From: Basidiobolus meristosporus CBS 931.73
Lineage: Eukaryota > Basidiobolomycota > Basidiobolomycetes > Basidiobolales > Basidiobolaceae
Assembly: GCA_002104905.1 (NCBI GenBank)
Contig: MCFE01000523.1
Span: 1 to 62,592 of the forward strand
Length of the DNA: 62,592 nucleotides
Reading direction: 5' to 3'
Shown: positions 24,501-36,486 of the stretch, one piece after another
Layout of the letters: each line of letters begins with the position of its first letter
How positions within the stretch are numbered: position 1 is the first letter of the stretch
Notes under the pieces: generated by a model
The model's input: the letters and a program-made list of their open reading frames with translations, nothing else
Database searches by the model: none
What the model was told of the DNA's origin: nothing
Translations under genes and position numbers: made by a program

Positions 24501-25753
24501 TGCCAGGAGGTTTACCAACCATCTTCACCAAAAAGTGTCTCGACAGTTTCTTCCACCACCACAACTTCCGGGCTGTCGATCTCTTCCCCTGCTCCCACCG
24601 CTTCGACTTTCACACCACTCGGGGAAAGTTTGTCGTCGATTTTATCCGATACCATATCCTTGAAATCAACTTACAAGAACGGCTCACGAGCGCCATGTAA
24701 TGACTCCCTGGCATACAGTACGCTCTGCACTCATCTCACGCTTCACCCGTCCCCATTCCAAAAGCTTCACACACTATACGCCTTGGAGATGTTCATTGTA
24801 GCGCATTTGACATCGGAAAATGTCCCCGGAACTGACTCCATAGTGGATGAAATAGAGCTGGTGTTTCGCAAGGTGCGCCCGCGGGGGCTTATCCGGGATA
24901 TGCAGATCATAGCCAGCTTCATCCCCTCCGTTATACTGGACCTGAGCGATGAGGGAAAAGTGTTCTGGGACATGTCTTTGGCAGTCACTAGTCTCAAGAA
25001 GGAGGTAGTCAACAAGATTGTCACGAGAGGCACGGAGCTAGTAGATCAGGCCGGGGAATGGCGCAAAAACCCTAGGAAAGCCGAGGTCAATCACTCACCG
25101 AACGAGTCGAATTTAAGCATTAGTATTGATTATCAATTGGAGGAGCAGGAGGAGGCGCTCCATCAAATGGAGGCCGTGAGATTGTTTACCATTGGTAAGT
25201 GGTGCTTGAATGTATGTTGTGAATTGATTGTGAGAAAGCTGGACGCTAAAGTGTTTATCTAGCCGCCAAGGAAGATCATCCGGTTGCACAAAGGGAGCTG
25301 GCAATTCTATACTTGTCTTTGCCAACCATCCCCAGCAACCTTGGCTCCTTCGTTTGCCCGTCGCCCACGTCGCTAACGGGTGGTGTGCGAGGTCACCGGT
25401 CGCCAACGCCACCGAGTCCAAGTCCTAGCACACCCACCACGCCGACCTTCTTCTCGTTCATGTATGATACAAATGTTAAATATAACGAAGCTAATATAGC
25501 TTCCGCCATGTACTGGTTCTCCAAGGCCGCCACTCAAGGAGATACCTTTTCACAGCGATATTTAAAGCACCGAGACGGAGCCGGGCGTATGAGTACCATC
25601 ACCCCCAGCAAACCTCAGCAGAATGGGCATTTCTCGAGCATGGCATCGAGAAAGCTATACGGGCTATCAAGCTTCACAACCTCTAGAACTAGTACACCAC
25701 CACCACAGCCATCGTCGACCACCAAGCCATCCTACCTTAATACTAGTTTGTAA
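21534..25753 (+). CDS. Large RasGAP-like protein with C-terminal Sel1-like repeats
   Basis: A 1321-aa protein in five exons (21534-22496, 22563-22681, 22746-22852, 22909-25194, 25263-25753), all junctions in phase. Residues ~110-400 look like the all-helical RasGAP domain of the GAPVD1 (GAPex-5) type. RFIEKLRDQPQFIAGILSAL resembles its first helices, and FFFYRFLARAITYPE followed by YYGMLDDYY matches the conserved FLRF-NPAI-SPE signature. I see no clear arginine-finger motif, so catalysis is uncertain. A long middle region contains serine-rich low-complexity stretches. At the C-terminus AVRLFTIAAKEDHPVAQREL, split by intron 4, and SAMYWFSKAATQGDTFSQRY are Sel1-type helical repeats, which usually scaffold complexes. 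I recall a fungal family with this pairing but know no assigned function; a small-GTPase or trafficking role is inference. ATG 21534 is the first in frame and is preceded by a pyrimidine-rich leader. Confidence 0.8.
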
Positions 25754-28034
25754 TATCCAATGAATCTGGTTCTCGGTCCACTTGCCATGCAATGACATTG
25801 AGCGGAGCAACCTTCTTTTTTTAAGTTATTCAAGACAACCTTTTGTTCTGTATTAAACAATATTTTCAAACATGGCATAAATGCACCGTTGGTCGGGCAA
25901 TGGAGGCGAGAGGACATCATATGTACCAATGGCACCCAGGATCGCCCATCACAAAGCCATTTTCGTCTACTGCCCCTCTATGTTTACCTGAATCGATTCA
26001 CCGCCATGTTCGATGGAGGCTGACTTCCAAATGAAACCATTTTTCTTCTCCACCAACCTTCCTTCACCCCATCGCCACAACAACGCCTTGATATTTTCGA
26101 CGGGCCATCAGTCAAACTCAAGTTCGCCACCCATTAACGATTGGGGAATGGAATCTACAGGGCCAGCTTGTATCAGACCACTCTTCTCCACTTCACTAGA
26201 TTGGCAGCGAAGGAGGTGTTGGGGCGCTGCGGCACATATGAAAGCCATTGTACACCTTATGGAATTCGACCTTGGCACGTTAACATCCGGTGCTCTTCAG
26301 GTTGGGAGAATCCTGGGGAGATGAATGACACTGGTACCTATTGTTAGATATGTGACAAACCCGTTTGCATACTATGTTTGGCAATGCGATATGGGTACTA
26401 CATTGTGTTGGAGGACACGGTGGAGGCCGTGATTCAATTCCTGTGCAGCACACCCATTAGAATCTCCGGTATATAGACTCAACCTGTTCTGACCCAAATG
26501 GAGGTGCAACTTAAATCGTGCTCCTCACTGCGCCCTGGCTGGCACTTTGACAATACCTTAGTAATGGAAATATCGCCAAGATCTCACGCCATCACGGTGT
26601 GACCGGTCTATTTTAAATAGAGTCTAATGTCTATCCAGCATCGTACCTTGCAAGTTCTGCACATGCACAAATGCCGAGAATAATAGATACCTGGACCCAG
26701 GGGAGACATAATCGATGTTACCCGTTCCCATTCCCTAACAAAACCCTAAACATGTGATCCCTACGGAGTGAGGAACCCGCTGGCTGGAGAAGCGGTCGGT
26801 ATTGGGCTCGGCGCCAATGGTGAAGCAATTCTGGGGCGAGCGTTCTATCTGCCAATTGTTCGGCAGTGCTGATCTATCTAATTAGGTATGCTGAGTTGAC
26901 CTTGGGCACTCTTCTGTTACTGATTGGGAGAGGCGTATTCACCCCACTTGTGGACCAAGACCGATGCACACCCAGCGATATCAAGGCATTTTGGCTGGAT
27001 GACTCCGTTTCTTCGAAAATACCGGAATCACCAGCACCTCGCTTGCATCATGTACAGCCCGACCACTCACCCAAGTTGGTGTCTGGCGTACATCCCATCA
27101 ACCACACTGAAATCGATCGATACGGGCCTAGCTAAGTTCAGGTCCATTTCACACGTGATGGATGCTATGGAGGCTATGATGCTCCGTGTAACAAAGATGT
27201 TTCCACGGCATTGATGCCACCAACTGTGTAGTTGCACCGGGGTTTCATTAGCAAATGGTTGCTGATAATCTCAGCCGTGGTAAATCCTTTCTTGTTTGGA
27301 CAATCAACTTGCTACCAGGCAGGGGGGTGGTACGGTAGGGTTTCATCTCTATGACGTGGACCAAGCGTCGCCCAGGTTTCATTCCTGGGCACCATCCACC
27401 CCTACCAAAAGCGAGCAGAAGAAGCGGGATGATTCTCACAAACCTCGAGGAACCATGTGTTGCCATTGATTAGCATAAGCTAAAACCACCCAAAGTTGAG
27501 TGCTGGCCTCCCAGGGCACAAATGGCATTGCGGAGTGTTTACGTGCAGTTTTGTCAGGCTAGCCACCCAGCCGCTTTCTTGTATGCATTACGTTCTGAAA
27601 CCACCGCATATGAAGCCATGATTGACCTGGGAGTGTCCGTGTCAATGTCGAACAAGGCGCCGCACTGCTGAAACATCACCAACGTATGTGCTGCGGATGC
27701 GCTAGATTATTAGACGCGATTGGAATAACCCCCTATCCTGAGCTTGTTTGATTCATACTAGCATGATGTCTTTGTGCGATTATTCATAGTTCAAGGTCAG
27801 CTAAGATTAACTGGGTGCACCATTGGACTAAACTAGCATTGTCGGAACGATGCATTTTGTTTTGGTAGCATTAACAGCGCCATTGTGTCTCTTCAAGCGT
27901 GAATGATGCCGCCAACTCACCGAAGCTCGACAAGTGACCAAGTGCTACGGACGGCTTCTCACGCATATATATATATGCCAGTGCAAGCCGAACATGACAC
28001 CTCGGTTCCGCTCAAGTATTCACCACACTTTATC
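25754..28034. other. Intergenic, no gene seen
   Basis: 2.3 kb with only short frames (up to 103 codons, 26013-26324) lacking recognisable motifs. GC content is similar to the coding island, so an unrecognised or decayed gene is possible. Ends with the promoter of the Kre9-like gene. Confidence 0.45.
27966..27976 (+). promoter_or_regulatory. TATA-like element of the Kre9-like gene
   Basis: TATATATATAT about 60 bp upstream of the start codon at 28035. Confidence 0.45.
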
Positions 28035-28473
28035 ATGAGATTCCCAGTTATACTTACTGCTCTTGTCTCCACTCTTGGCTTCGCTCTTGCTGACTTCGAG
28101 ACCATCACCCCCACACCTAACGGGCGATATGTCAGTGGACAGACCCTCAAAATTTCCTGGAAAGATAACGGGGACGGGAAGTTGATCAACGACCGCACCA
28201 CCTTTAGCATTCGACTCTCCAACGGACCTCGGGTTCGCCTTTGGCAGTAAGCTTCATTGAATTATCCTAATTGATCCCTGACCAATCACGTAACCGAACC
28301 TTTGTTTCAGCCCTGTCCTCGAGATTGCCAACTTCACCAAACCCTTCCCAAGTAGCTACAATTGGAAAATCCCCAAGAACCTGAAGGCCGATCGTTACTT
28401 CCTGGTCTACACCGACAACACCAGGACTCAACCCAAATCCGATTACTTCTTCGTGGACGGCCCCAAGCATTAA
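28035..28473 (+). CDS. Small secreted Kre9/Knh1-type Ig-like domain protein
   Basis: 124 aa in two exons (28035-28246 and 28311-28473; 64-nt intron). It begins with a signal peptide (MRFPVILTALVSTLGFALA, cleavage predicted after ALA near residue 19). The rest is one beta-sandwich pattern: ITPTPNGRYVSGQTLKISW, then FSIRLSNGP, FPSSYNWKIPKNL, and RYFLVYTD with SDYFFVDGP at the end. This is the Kre9/Knh1 N-terminal Ig-like module of fungal cell-wall proteins, in which a sugar-polymer or matrix-assembly role has been proposed. Unlike Kre9 or GPI-anchored relatives it has no Ser/Thr-rich tail and no GPI signal, so it should be a free secreted single-domain protein. The upstream in-frame frame from 27903 lacks a better start because the ATG at 28035 begins the signal peptide. 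Wall, adhesion or host-interaction roles are all possible. Confidence 0.75.
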
Positions 28474-29994
28474 GAATCTGGGCCAACCCATGTTCCCCAT
28501 GAGTTTCCCGTGTTGGAAATCGATTTTTGGAATGATTCAAGTGCGCCTGTGGTTCAACATATTTTGGCCGTAAATTATGAAATAAATTGTTGTCGGGTGA
28601 CTCCGACTCTGCGCTCGGTAAATATATTGGCGGGATGCAAGGATCCGTTGGACAATGTCACGTTCCAACTGCGGATCAATAGCCAGTTCGTCTCGAGTGG
28701 TGGTGGTTGAAGAGCGTGCGTGGTAGAGTTAGCTACTCAATGATAGTTCATGTTCTGTTGTGTGTGTGTTATGGACAACGACGGCGGGGTGAAGAACTAC
28801 GTACCAACCGGATGGCCAACTGTAACTGCGCACCAAGTAAGGAATGTCTTGACAAAAGCTGAAGCCCATGCTCTGCTGACCATATATGGAATATCACTTC
28901 ATCTGAGCATCCGGGATTTTACGAGAGCCGTGAAAACAAACTTGCCAATTGCTTCATATATTCATAGTGTAGGCCCTCGATGGATTTACCATGGAACACT
29001 GGCTCTAGTCACGCCTATTCCAGGTTCTGGATCCAACCCGAGCTCAGTTCTCATCGGGACACGCGACCCTATTGCATGAGGCAATTTTAGTTAGTCCCAT
29101 TTTACCACTGAGAAGCCCGGCTTGAAAACTTTAATAACCATGCCTATATCGAGCAGTGTGAGCTGCGTTCCCAACAAAGTTAAATCCTGGCCGCAGCTGC
29201 CCTTTGGAGATCTGACTTCATGGTATTGGCGAATTGGCTCACTGAGGAATAGCCGGGCAGCCGCAATTCATGATGGTGGGAACGAATGCAGCAGGCTAAT
29301 TCCTCCCTGTTTCCACTAAACCCGAAGTCACTTGGGGGTTGCTTCATGTGTCACGTAGCGCATCAGATCTCCGTTGCCCTTGGTGGGTTGTATCGTGTGG
29401 CCTGCTTTGGCTAACAAACGATACAATTTAGTAGGAGGGGTTTTCAATACTACCAGGAACTTCCTTTTTGGGGATTTGGAGATCACACATGTTTGTGGTC
29501 AAGGAATTCGATTGAACGTACTGGATCCACGCTGCCTATCCAGAATAGGTATGCATGATCCACTCTGTCCAATCGTGCGGCCTCTGTCGAAACTAAGTTC
29601 TAGATTGAGCTTGAGCGATAGCCTATGACATTCGGATCTACAAAGCGTCCAGATATCCACCTTCTGGGTTGTCGCTTTTTTTCTTGCCAGATTTAATGCG
29701 TCCCCTGGGGTTGGAGCCATTGGTCATATTTTCTCCCCTCCCTGTCCCTCGTGGCTCCAGCTGCCTATAAACCCATCCCATCCTTGGCACGGTCACGCGT
29801 TTACTTTTATTGTCGTAAGTGAAGTTCTCCTCTCAACTTCTGCATTGTTTAGCGATACCCACTACCTGGTGTCTTCAACGCTTGTACCTTCATTCCGTAA
29901 CGTTTATTTTTGGTTACGCTTACACGCATCTGCATAGTCATTCGTTTCATACCACCCCAACCCTTTTGTCCTCCTTACACCGAGGTTTAGCAAG
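28474..29994. other. Intergenic with RRM-gene promoter
   Basis: Short frames only (28510-28710, 28750-29079, 29374-29628, plus), none recognised. The last 250 bp form the promoter and a 5' leader of about 200 bp for the RNA-binding protein gene. Confidence 0.5.
29766..29771 (+). promoter_or_regulatory. TATA box of the Whi3/Scw1-type gene
   Basis: TATAAA about 229 bp upstream of the ATG, followed by pyrimidine-rich sequence (about 29870-29985) typical of a fungal initiator region. Confidence 0.4.
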
Positions 29995-31214
29995 ATGCAA
30001 AACGTCATCGAAGACATCACCACCATTTTCGTTATTGGTTTCCCTGAGGACATGCAGGAGCGCGAGTTCCAGAACATGTTTACCTTTTGTCCCGGGTTCG
30101 AAGCGGCCACTTTAAAGGTCCCCCAGTCTGGCGATTCGGAAGACGGCACCGGAAACTCTCGTAAACAAATCGTAAGCGCACAAATTGTACCGCCAGTACC
30201 CTCCTTCCAACAGGTGTTGACTGACAGTTTCTTTCATAGATTGGATTCGCCAAGTTCCGGTCCAGACTAGAGGCACTCCAAGCTCGCGACGTACTCAACG
30301 GCCGTAAAGTCGATGCCGACCGAGGTTGTGTTTTGAAAGCCGAGATGGCCAAGAAAAACCTTCTAACCAAGCGGGGGCTTTCCAATGATAACAGTAGCAA
30401 CCAGCTTGGAAACGTAAGCATTAACCTTGCCCAGGCACTCACTCCCAACGGTGACCTAGGCCTCTCGGTGAAGAAGGCCTTCAGGTCCCTGGAAGGCAGC
30501 AACGCTGCTGTCGCTGCCGTCGCGTACGATGTTCTCCCGTGTGGACCAATTCTTCCCTCCGATCTCCTTTCTCCCCAACCACAACTCCACGAATTTTCGG
30601 TTACCTCCGATTCCGGAGCTGCCTCGACTACCTTTGATGATGAGAGAATTGAGGGTATTCGTGAGAACGGTGCTCCCCCAGGTCTAGCCGCACCTGTCTC
30701 TCGCGTGGTTGGCTACAACTCCAGTCGCTTAAATGGATTATCCTCCGGATTAGATACCTTCACCTTCCCAAAGTTCACGGGAGCAGGGTTCAACAATACT
30801 GGAAACTTCTTCGGAAATAGCAATGGCTTATCTGGTGCCAGTGAGAGCACCTTCTCTTTGGCGAGCGCGGAGGCCCCATTCTCAGGAACCAATTCCAGCG
30901 GGATGAACCAGAGCCCCAGCCAAAAGGTCAACTCGGGCGATCAGAATCCACCATGCAATACCCTCTACGTGGGGAATCTTCCCATGAACACCATGGAGGA
31001 GGAGCTGCGCCAGCTCTTTGCCGGCCAGCCGGGGTACAAGCGCCTTTGTTTCCGTATGAAGCCCCACGCGGGACCCATGTGCTTTGTGGAGTTTGAGGAT
31101 GTCTCACATGCCGCCCGTAGTATGAACGAACTTCAAGGGCATCTATTGAGCAACTCGATAAAAGGTGGAATCCGACTTAGCTACTCAAAGAATCCACTTG
31201 GTGTACGCCAATAG
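29995..31214 (+). CDS. scw1: RNA-binding protein, Whi3/Scw1 family (two RRMs)
   Basis: 383 aa in two exons (29995-30171 and 30240-31214; 68-nt intron with a second possible AG inside). RRM1 covers about residues 7-95: it begins [12 protein letters not shown] and, across the intron, continues [21 protein letters not shown] serine/asparagine/glycine-rich linker follows. RRM2 starts near residue 298 with [11 protein letters not shown] (RNP2) and contains [14 protein letters not shown] (RNP1), ending [16 protein letters not shown], which is diagnostic of this family. Budding-yeast Whi3 binds cyclin and other mRNAs and limits cell-cycle entry; fission-yeast Scw1 affects cell-wall integrity and septation. 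The protein is therefore probably a cytoplasmic post-transcriptional regulator of growth and wall genes. It is shorter than Whi3 (661 aa), mainly in the linker. Confidence 0.9.
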
Positions 31215-33936
31215 ATTTGCATCGGTAGTAATGCACTACACAACGCTTGAACCCATAGACTAAATGCATCTCATTCCACGCCTCCGCCATCCTCTTGTAA
31301 TGAAATCCCCAACGAAGCTCCATCCTATACATACACAATTACCATGTACTGTTCCTCCACTCTGTCACCTTTCCTGGAATTCCCCTCCGTCTGACCACTC
31401 GTTGCCACTCCTATTCAGCATCTTAATTATGGACTCATCCCCTTTGTCTTCCCACACCTGCAACATCTAGCATAATTTCAGATCTGACTCATATCGTACC
31501 AGTTGACAAATGAAGTAATTTTCAATTTGACCTTTCTAGCAGGTTACATATTAGTAGAACACAAATGACGATGAATCCCTACCAATGGAGCTCCGGTTCC
31601 TCGAGTACGGATTGCGACTGTTGCCGGGTAAACGGTCGATATGACAACAGGATCTAATCCTCGGAAACCAATGGATCCACATCTGTAACCGTGCCAAGAA
31701 AGGGAACGGGAATGCCCTAGTTCAGGTGGGGAGAAGGGAACCTGACCAGCTTCCATCCATTACTGGTGGATGGTGATTGACTGGTTTGCTCAGCGAGTGC
31801 AGAAAATGCCCGTTAACCACAATGAGGCATTGGGTCGCGGTGATTGGAGGATGGATCGGGCAGATTGGAGATCTTATCATGGCTAATATTGTTCGTAGGA
31901 TTGTTCTAAAATCCCGCTTGGTGACATTGCGTTCGGCCACACATACGTGAGAGCGTTTGTCTTAGGGAATATTTGAGTGTTAGGTGCTATATAGATGTCA
32001 TGTTGACGGAATACTACATTGTACGTTGAGGTAGTGTGGATGATAAAGCCGGCAATGTTGCACGGGTGCTTTGATATGTGCCTTCAATCTTCATGGCTTT
32101 CCAATACGCTTTGTAGCCCTACTTGCCACAGCCAGTTTTCAACGTAACTACTGGGATGCACCAAGCCTTCCATTATCCCGCTCTACCACCGTCCTGTGTG
32201 CTCTATATGATTAGTATTACCCGTCGCCTGGAATGATGCGAGTAACCTTAGTATCCCTTCTGGATATAGAAGTATAATCTGGCTCTGGGGCTTCCGGATG
32301 ATCTATATGGGAACCAAAATGTCTACATAATTCATACATTCTCGTTAGTAAGGCATCCACTGTCCATCACTTAGGGATAATACTGCAGTGCGGTAAGTAG
32401 GACTATGAGAAACTTCGAATTTTCACACCAATAAAACCAGCTCACCGGTTTATTTTGCATTGCAAGCGCATGTTAGTGTGGCATAATTCAATATCCGGAT
32501 CGTCTGGTATTCTGTAGATTCCGATGCATTTTCAGGTATCACAGCTGGCAAATGAGGTTTCCAACATATCACATAGGGTAGCCTCTTTCTAGAGGTTCAT
32601 CGAGTCAACGATGGCTCTACTGAGGTTGAGAGACATGCTGGCCAACTAGTTGTGTGTGCTTAACCCTTGTCCACGTTTACATTAATGGGGGCCCAGTTCG
32701 AAGCATAATCCTTAAATACGTACCACAATAATAAAAATATCGAAGAGATAGGGGTATCAATGGTATCCAAACATCTTTCTCCACCTTTCACCAAAGGCAA
32801 ATATTATGTGAGCTAGAGAGCGGAATAGACTGCATTGAGGGACGTGCACTTGTTGAAGTGAAGTCAAACGTACTCAACAAAGAAGCATGTCAACACTGAG
32901 GGTAAGAAGGCTTCCTATTTCTATACTTTGAAGCTAGGCAAGTAGTGAGCTCCGTTCCCGTTCAGCTGGTTGGTGACATTACATACTTCTTCGTAGAAAT
33001 CAATATTCTGAATACCCCGAGTTGCTTCACTATAGACATACTTCGCTCCTTGGACTAGTTACACGTGTGGTACAGAATCCATCGCGAAATAATGCAAACA
33101 TAACGCGACTGAAACTAGAATGGCTACTTGGAATCCCTTGGTGCGCCGCTTGAAAATATACGCTTGGATTGAATTCTTGACCAATATTGTCATTTCAATG
33201 ATCCCTGCGTTTATTCATCTCGGGTCGAAATGCTTCCAAGGAGGATATTGTTCCAGGCTTCTACTATTTTGGTCATCCCCCCTTCATTTGTCGTTCCCCC
33301 GAGGATTGATAAATAACGTTACTTACTTCCATTGCTTTTGCCATTGTCGTCCAAACATATCTAGCTGCTCACCAATCCGGTTCTTTGAAGTGAGATCCAC
33401 CCCAACTGATTTCTAATCGAAAAGTAAATCTTACCATGTGTGTTTGGATTCCCATATTCTGTTATCTCATAACCTAAAGGGTCGCTGGCGCACGCCAGAT
33501 GCTAATGATTCGACAAGTGATGAACCCCTGTATCAAGGTCTACCCGTAGGGTACTCACACTGCTACATGCAAAAAACGTTCTATAGATTTATAATTGCAA
33601 ATTTTAGATTGCATCATTTGTTATCAGTCCAGGTTGGCTTTCTGGTAACCAGAGAGGTACTCCAGATAACCTTTATTAAGACAATTCTTCGCTAGAGTTA
33701 CCAAATCCAACATACCGAGAGGGTCGGTGTGATAGTTTGATGTAGGTGAGAAATATATTTGAATTGCTTCGATACTTAGACTGCACACACACCAATAACA
33801 ATCAACATCACGGTGCACTCTGCGGACGAGTTGGTGACGTTCTATACGTCCAAATCTATAAAAGCCACCAGGGTTGGATGAGGGATTCATCAAAATATAC
33901 TCACATTCCTTACTACTTTCCACAAAGCTGCAAGAA
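31215..33936. other. Long intergenic region, no gene supported
   Basis: 2.7 kb. Frames such as 33120-33416 (+, 98 codons, hydrophobic) and 31722-31940 (-) are short and unrecognised. It ends with the ZIP gene promoter. No repeats of the LTR family seen here. Confidence 0.45.
33857..33864 (+). promoter_or_regulatory. TATA box of the ZIP transporter gene
   Basis: TATAAAAG, 73 bp upstream of the start codon at 33937. Confidence 0.5.
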
Positions 33937-35109
33937 ATGAGCGTCCGGACAATTGAGAAAGCTATTTTGCTGATGTTGCTAGTAATATCGGTTTCTGGAG
34001 CCCCAACGCAAGGCACCGTCTCTGCCTCTGACGAGCATACCGGTAAATAGACATTGCTGCAGCTCGGTCTCCCGAGGCCTGGTTTGACATTCGTTTGATG
34101 ATTAACACTAGTCTTTTTAGTCTCTACCCACCATCAAGACCATCAAGATGGAGTTTGTAGTGTGGATGCATTTATCAGCTACGACTTGCCATTCCACATC
34201 GCTGCGATCTTTATCATCCTGGTTACCAGTGGTCTTGGAGTGTTTTCTTCCTTAATCCTCGGAAAATACCCGTCCTTCAAGATAGCAACATACGCTGTCA
34301 ACATCGCGAGATATTTCGGTACCGGCGTCATCTTGGCTGTCGGGCTAATTCATTTGTTCCCCAGCGCTCTCTTTACTCTGACCAACCCTTGTGTTCCAGC
34401 GGCCATCAGAACCAATTATGCTCCATTTGCAGGGTTTCTGGCCATGTTTGCCGCATTGGTGCTCCAATTCTTGGAATACTTGGCCAATTGGTACATGCAG
34501 AAGCATTCCAAACACTCCGAAGAGATCGAGGTCAAACAGGCCGGTCTTACCACATCTGAGGTAAAGGAGAATGTTCCGTATATGTCAGAGGAGTGTCACG
34601 CACACGGGAACCTCTTCACTTTTGAGGACCGCCGCATATCCACATACATGCTTGAGTTCGGCATTGCAACTCACTCCATAGTTATCGGCCTCTCACTTGG
34701 CGTCGCATCAGGATCCGGATTCCCCTCACTACTCGCTGCGATAGTATTCCATCAGTTCTTTGAAGGGATTGCACTTGGGGTGAAGATTGGGGAGCTCTCC
34801 TACAAGAATCGAGTAACCCCCTATCTTGCCGCACTTTTCTACAGCCTCATCACGCCCACCGGGATCGCCATTGGGGTTGGTACACACAGTATCTACAACA
34901 CCAACTCCGTCACCAGTCTATTGGTTATCGGAATATTTGACGCGATCTCGGCAGGGATCTTGATCTACATGGCATTTGTAAATCTGATTGCCATCGATTT
35001 TCACAATAGCACCAAGTTTACAAGCCAATCGGGTATAGTCAAATGCGCATACTACGTGGCTATGTGGTTAGGCGCGGGTGCAATGGCTTTGATCGGCCGT
35101 TGGGCTTAG
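33937..35109 (+). CDS. ZIP-family zinc/iron transporter (ZRT1/ZRT2 type)
   Basis: A plasma-membrane divalent-metal importer, 364 aa in two exons (33937-34042 and 34121-35109). It has a signal peptide (residues 1-21), then a short extracellular His/Asp cluster HHQDHQD (39-45), then eight predicted membrane spans. ZIP signatures are present: EFGIATHSIVIGLSLGV in span IV (His220) and FHQFFEGIALG in span V (His246, Glu250), the metal-binding pair of the family. The usual cytoplasmic His-rich loop between spans III and IV is reduced to KHSKHSEE plus CHAHG. An AG nine bases upstream (exon starting 34112) also keeps frame and would add three residues, so two isoforms are possible. The N-terminal exon was added because the intronless frame starts without ATG or signal peptide. 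Confidence 0.88.
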
Positions 35110-36486
35110 CTCGGTAATAGACTCTTTGTAAATACTTAAAACTGTAGCGGTGAGATGAGGTCACCCACACATGAAGTTTCATATTAAACAGAATCCTGAT
35201 ATATCAATTGATGCTTGACAGCGATGCGAACTTTTTGACTCATGAATCTCCGATAACAACACTCTAACACCATTCGGATTGGACTCTAACTAACCATTGA
35301 TTGCCTATAGTAATGGTGGGAGTTCTTAGTGAAATGCCTATACGAGTGTGGTGATCCAAACTCAAACTACCAAGAATGATCCAAATAATAGCATGCGATG
35401 CATACAAACCCGGTATGATAACGATTACACGTTTACGCTCACGGCAAACACCATCAAACTATTCAAATGCAGAGAGCCTTTTTACTATGGTCTGATACAA
35501 CACCATACGTGTCAGCTTAAATATCATCTTGGGATACGAGATGCCAAACATATCACAATCCTATACTGATCAAGCTTATCCTAGTAGATCAGGGATAGTT
35601 TGCTTGGTCCAGGTTTGCAAAGGATGGAAACCAAGATGCTACACATACTTATGGGGTTGTGTGGAAGGTGTGTAGGTAAATGTGCATGCCTAGGCTACTC
35701 GTTAGTGGTGGCCTACCCACCAATGAACCTCATGTAAATATCGATACCTTTATAATAGTCGGCTCGTTTGAATCCTCATTCGAATGTATTACAAATGCTT
35801 GAGCTGTGTATATATATATAATAATTCGCTAAACATATAAGTATTGTCTACCATATGCTATTATCAACACTTCGTCACAAATCTAGGTGAGCTGTGACTC
35901 ATCAGAATAGTTTAACAGGAGGATACTATTACGGGATGCCCAATGAAGACATGTCCCTTCTGATCGATCTGGATTTCGTAAGCCTTCAAGTGGTGATTAG
36001 ATTATCCGGCAGCATTGGTTGTAGATACTCACGTGCATTTAAAACCATGACAAGTGTAGCCAATTCATAGCACGATCTTACCCGGAGTTCTCCATAGGAT
36101 AGCAGGAATCCTTTGAGAATTTTCGCGGCTGTAGCTCAGCATTAAAATTACGCATATTGCAAGTGACAACAAGATATACAGTCACCGGGTAAGGTGATAT
36201 ATATATTAATTGCACAAACCATTCAATAATGCTGGCCAGGCGTTGACAAACATTGCTCCTGCCAGGGGATTTGATAGAGCCGCTATACCGTGAAACAAGC
36301 ACTACCGGTGCAAATAAATTCACGCTTGTACTGTCTGAGATGGATGCTGAACCATGCGGGAAAAGTCTGCGGTCAATTACGTGACATACACTAGTCTGCT
36401 AGTATATCCATCTCTGTAATACTATTGTGGTCGATTTGAAGTGCAATAGTGTTTTTATTTAAAGACACTTGCTGTGTTGACAGTGA
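35110..36486. other. Intergenic, AT-rich, no gene seen
   Basis: No frame above 81 codons. Contains a TA-dinucleotide run near 35811-35821 and convergent 3' ends of the ZIP (+) and hydrolase (-) genes. Confidence 0.55.

Noticed and set aside
28474-29640. Series of short plus-strand ORFs downstream of the Kre9-like gene
   Set aside because: Unrelated frames without splice continuity or recognisable domains.
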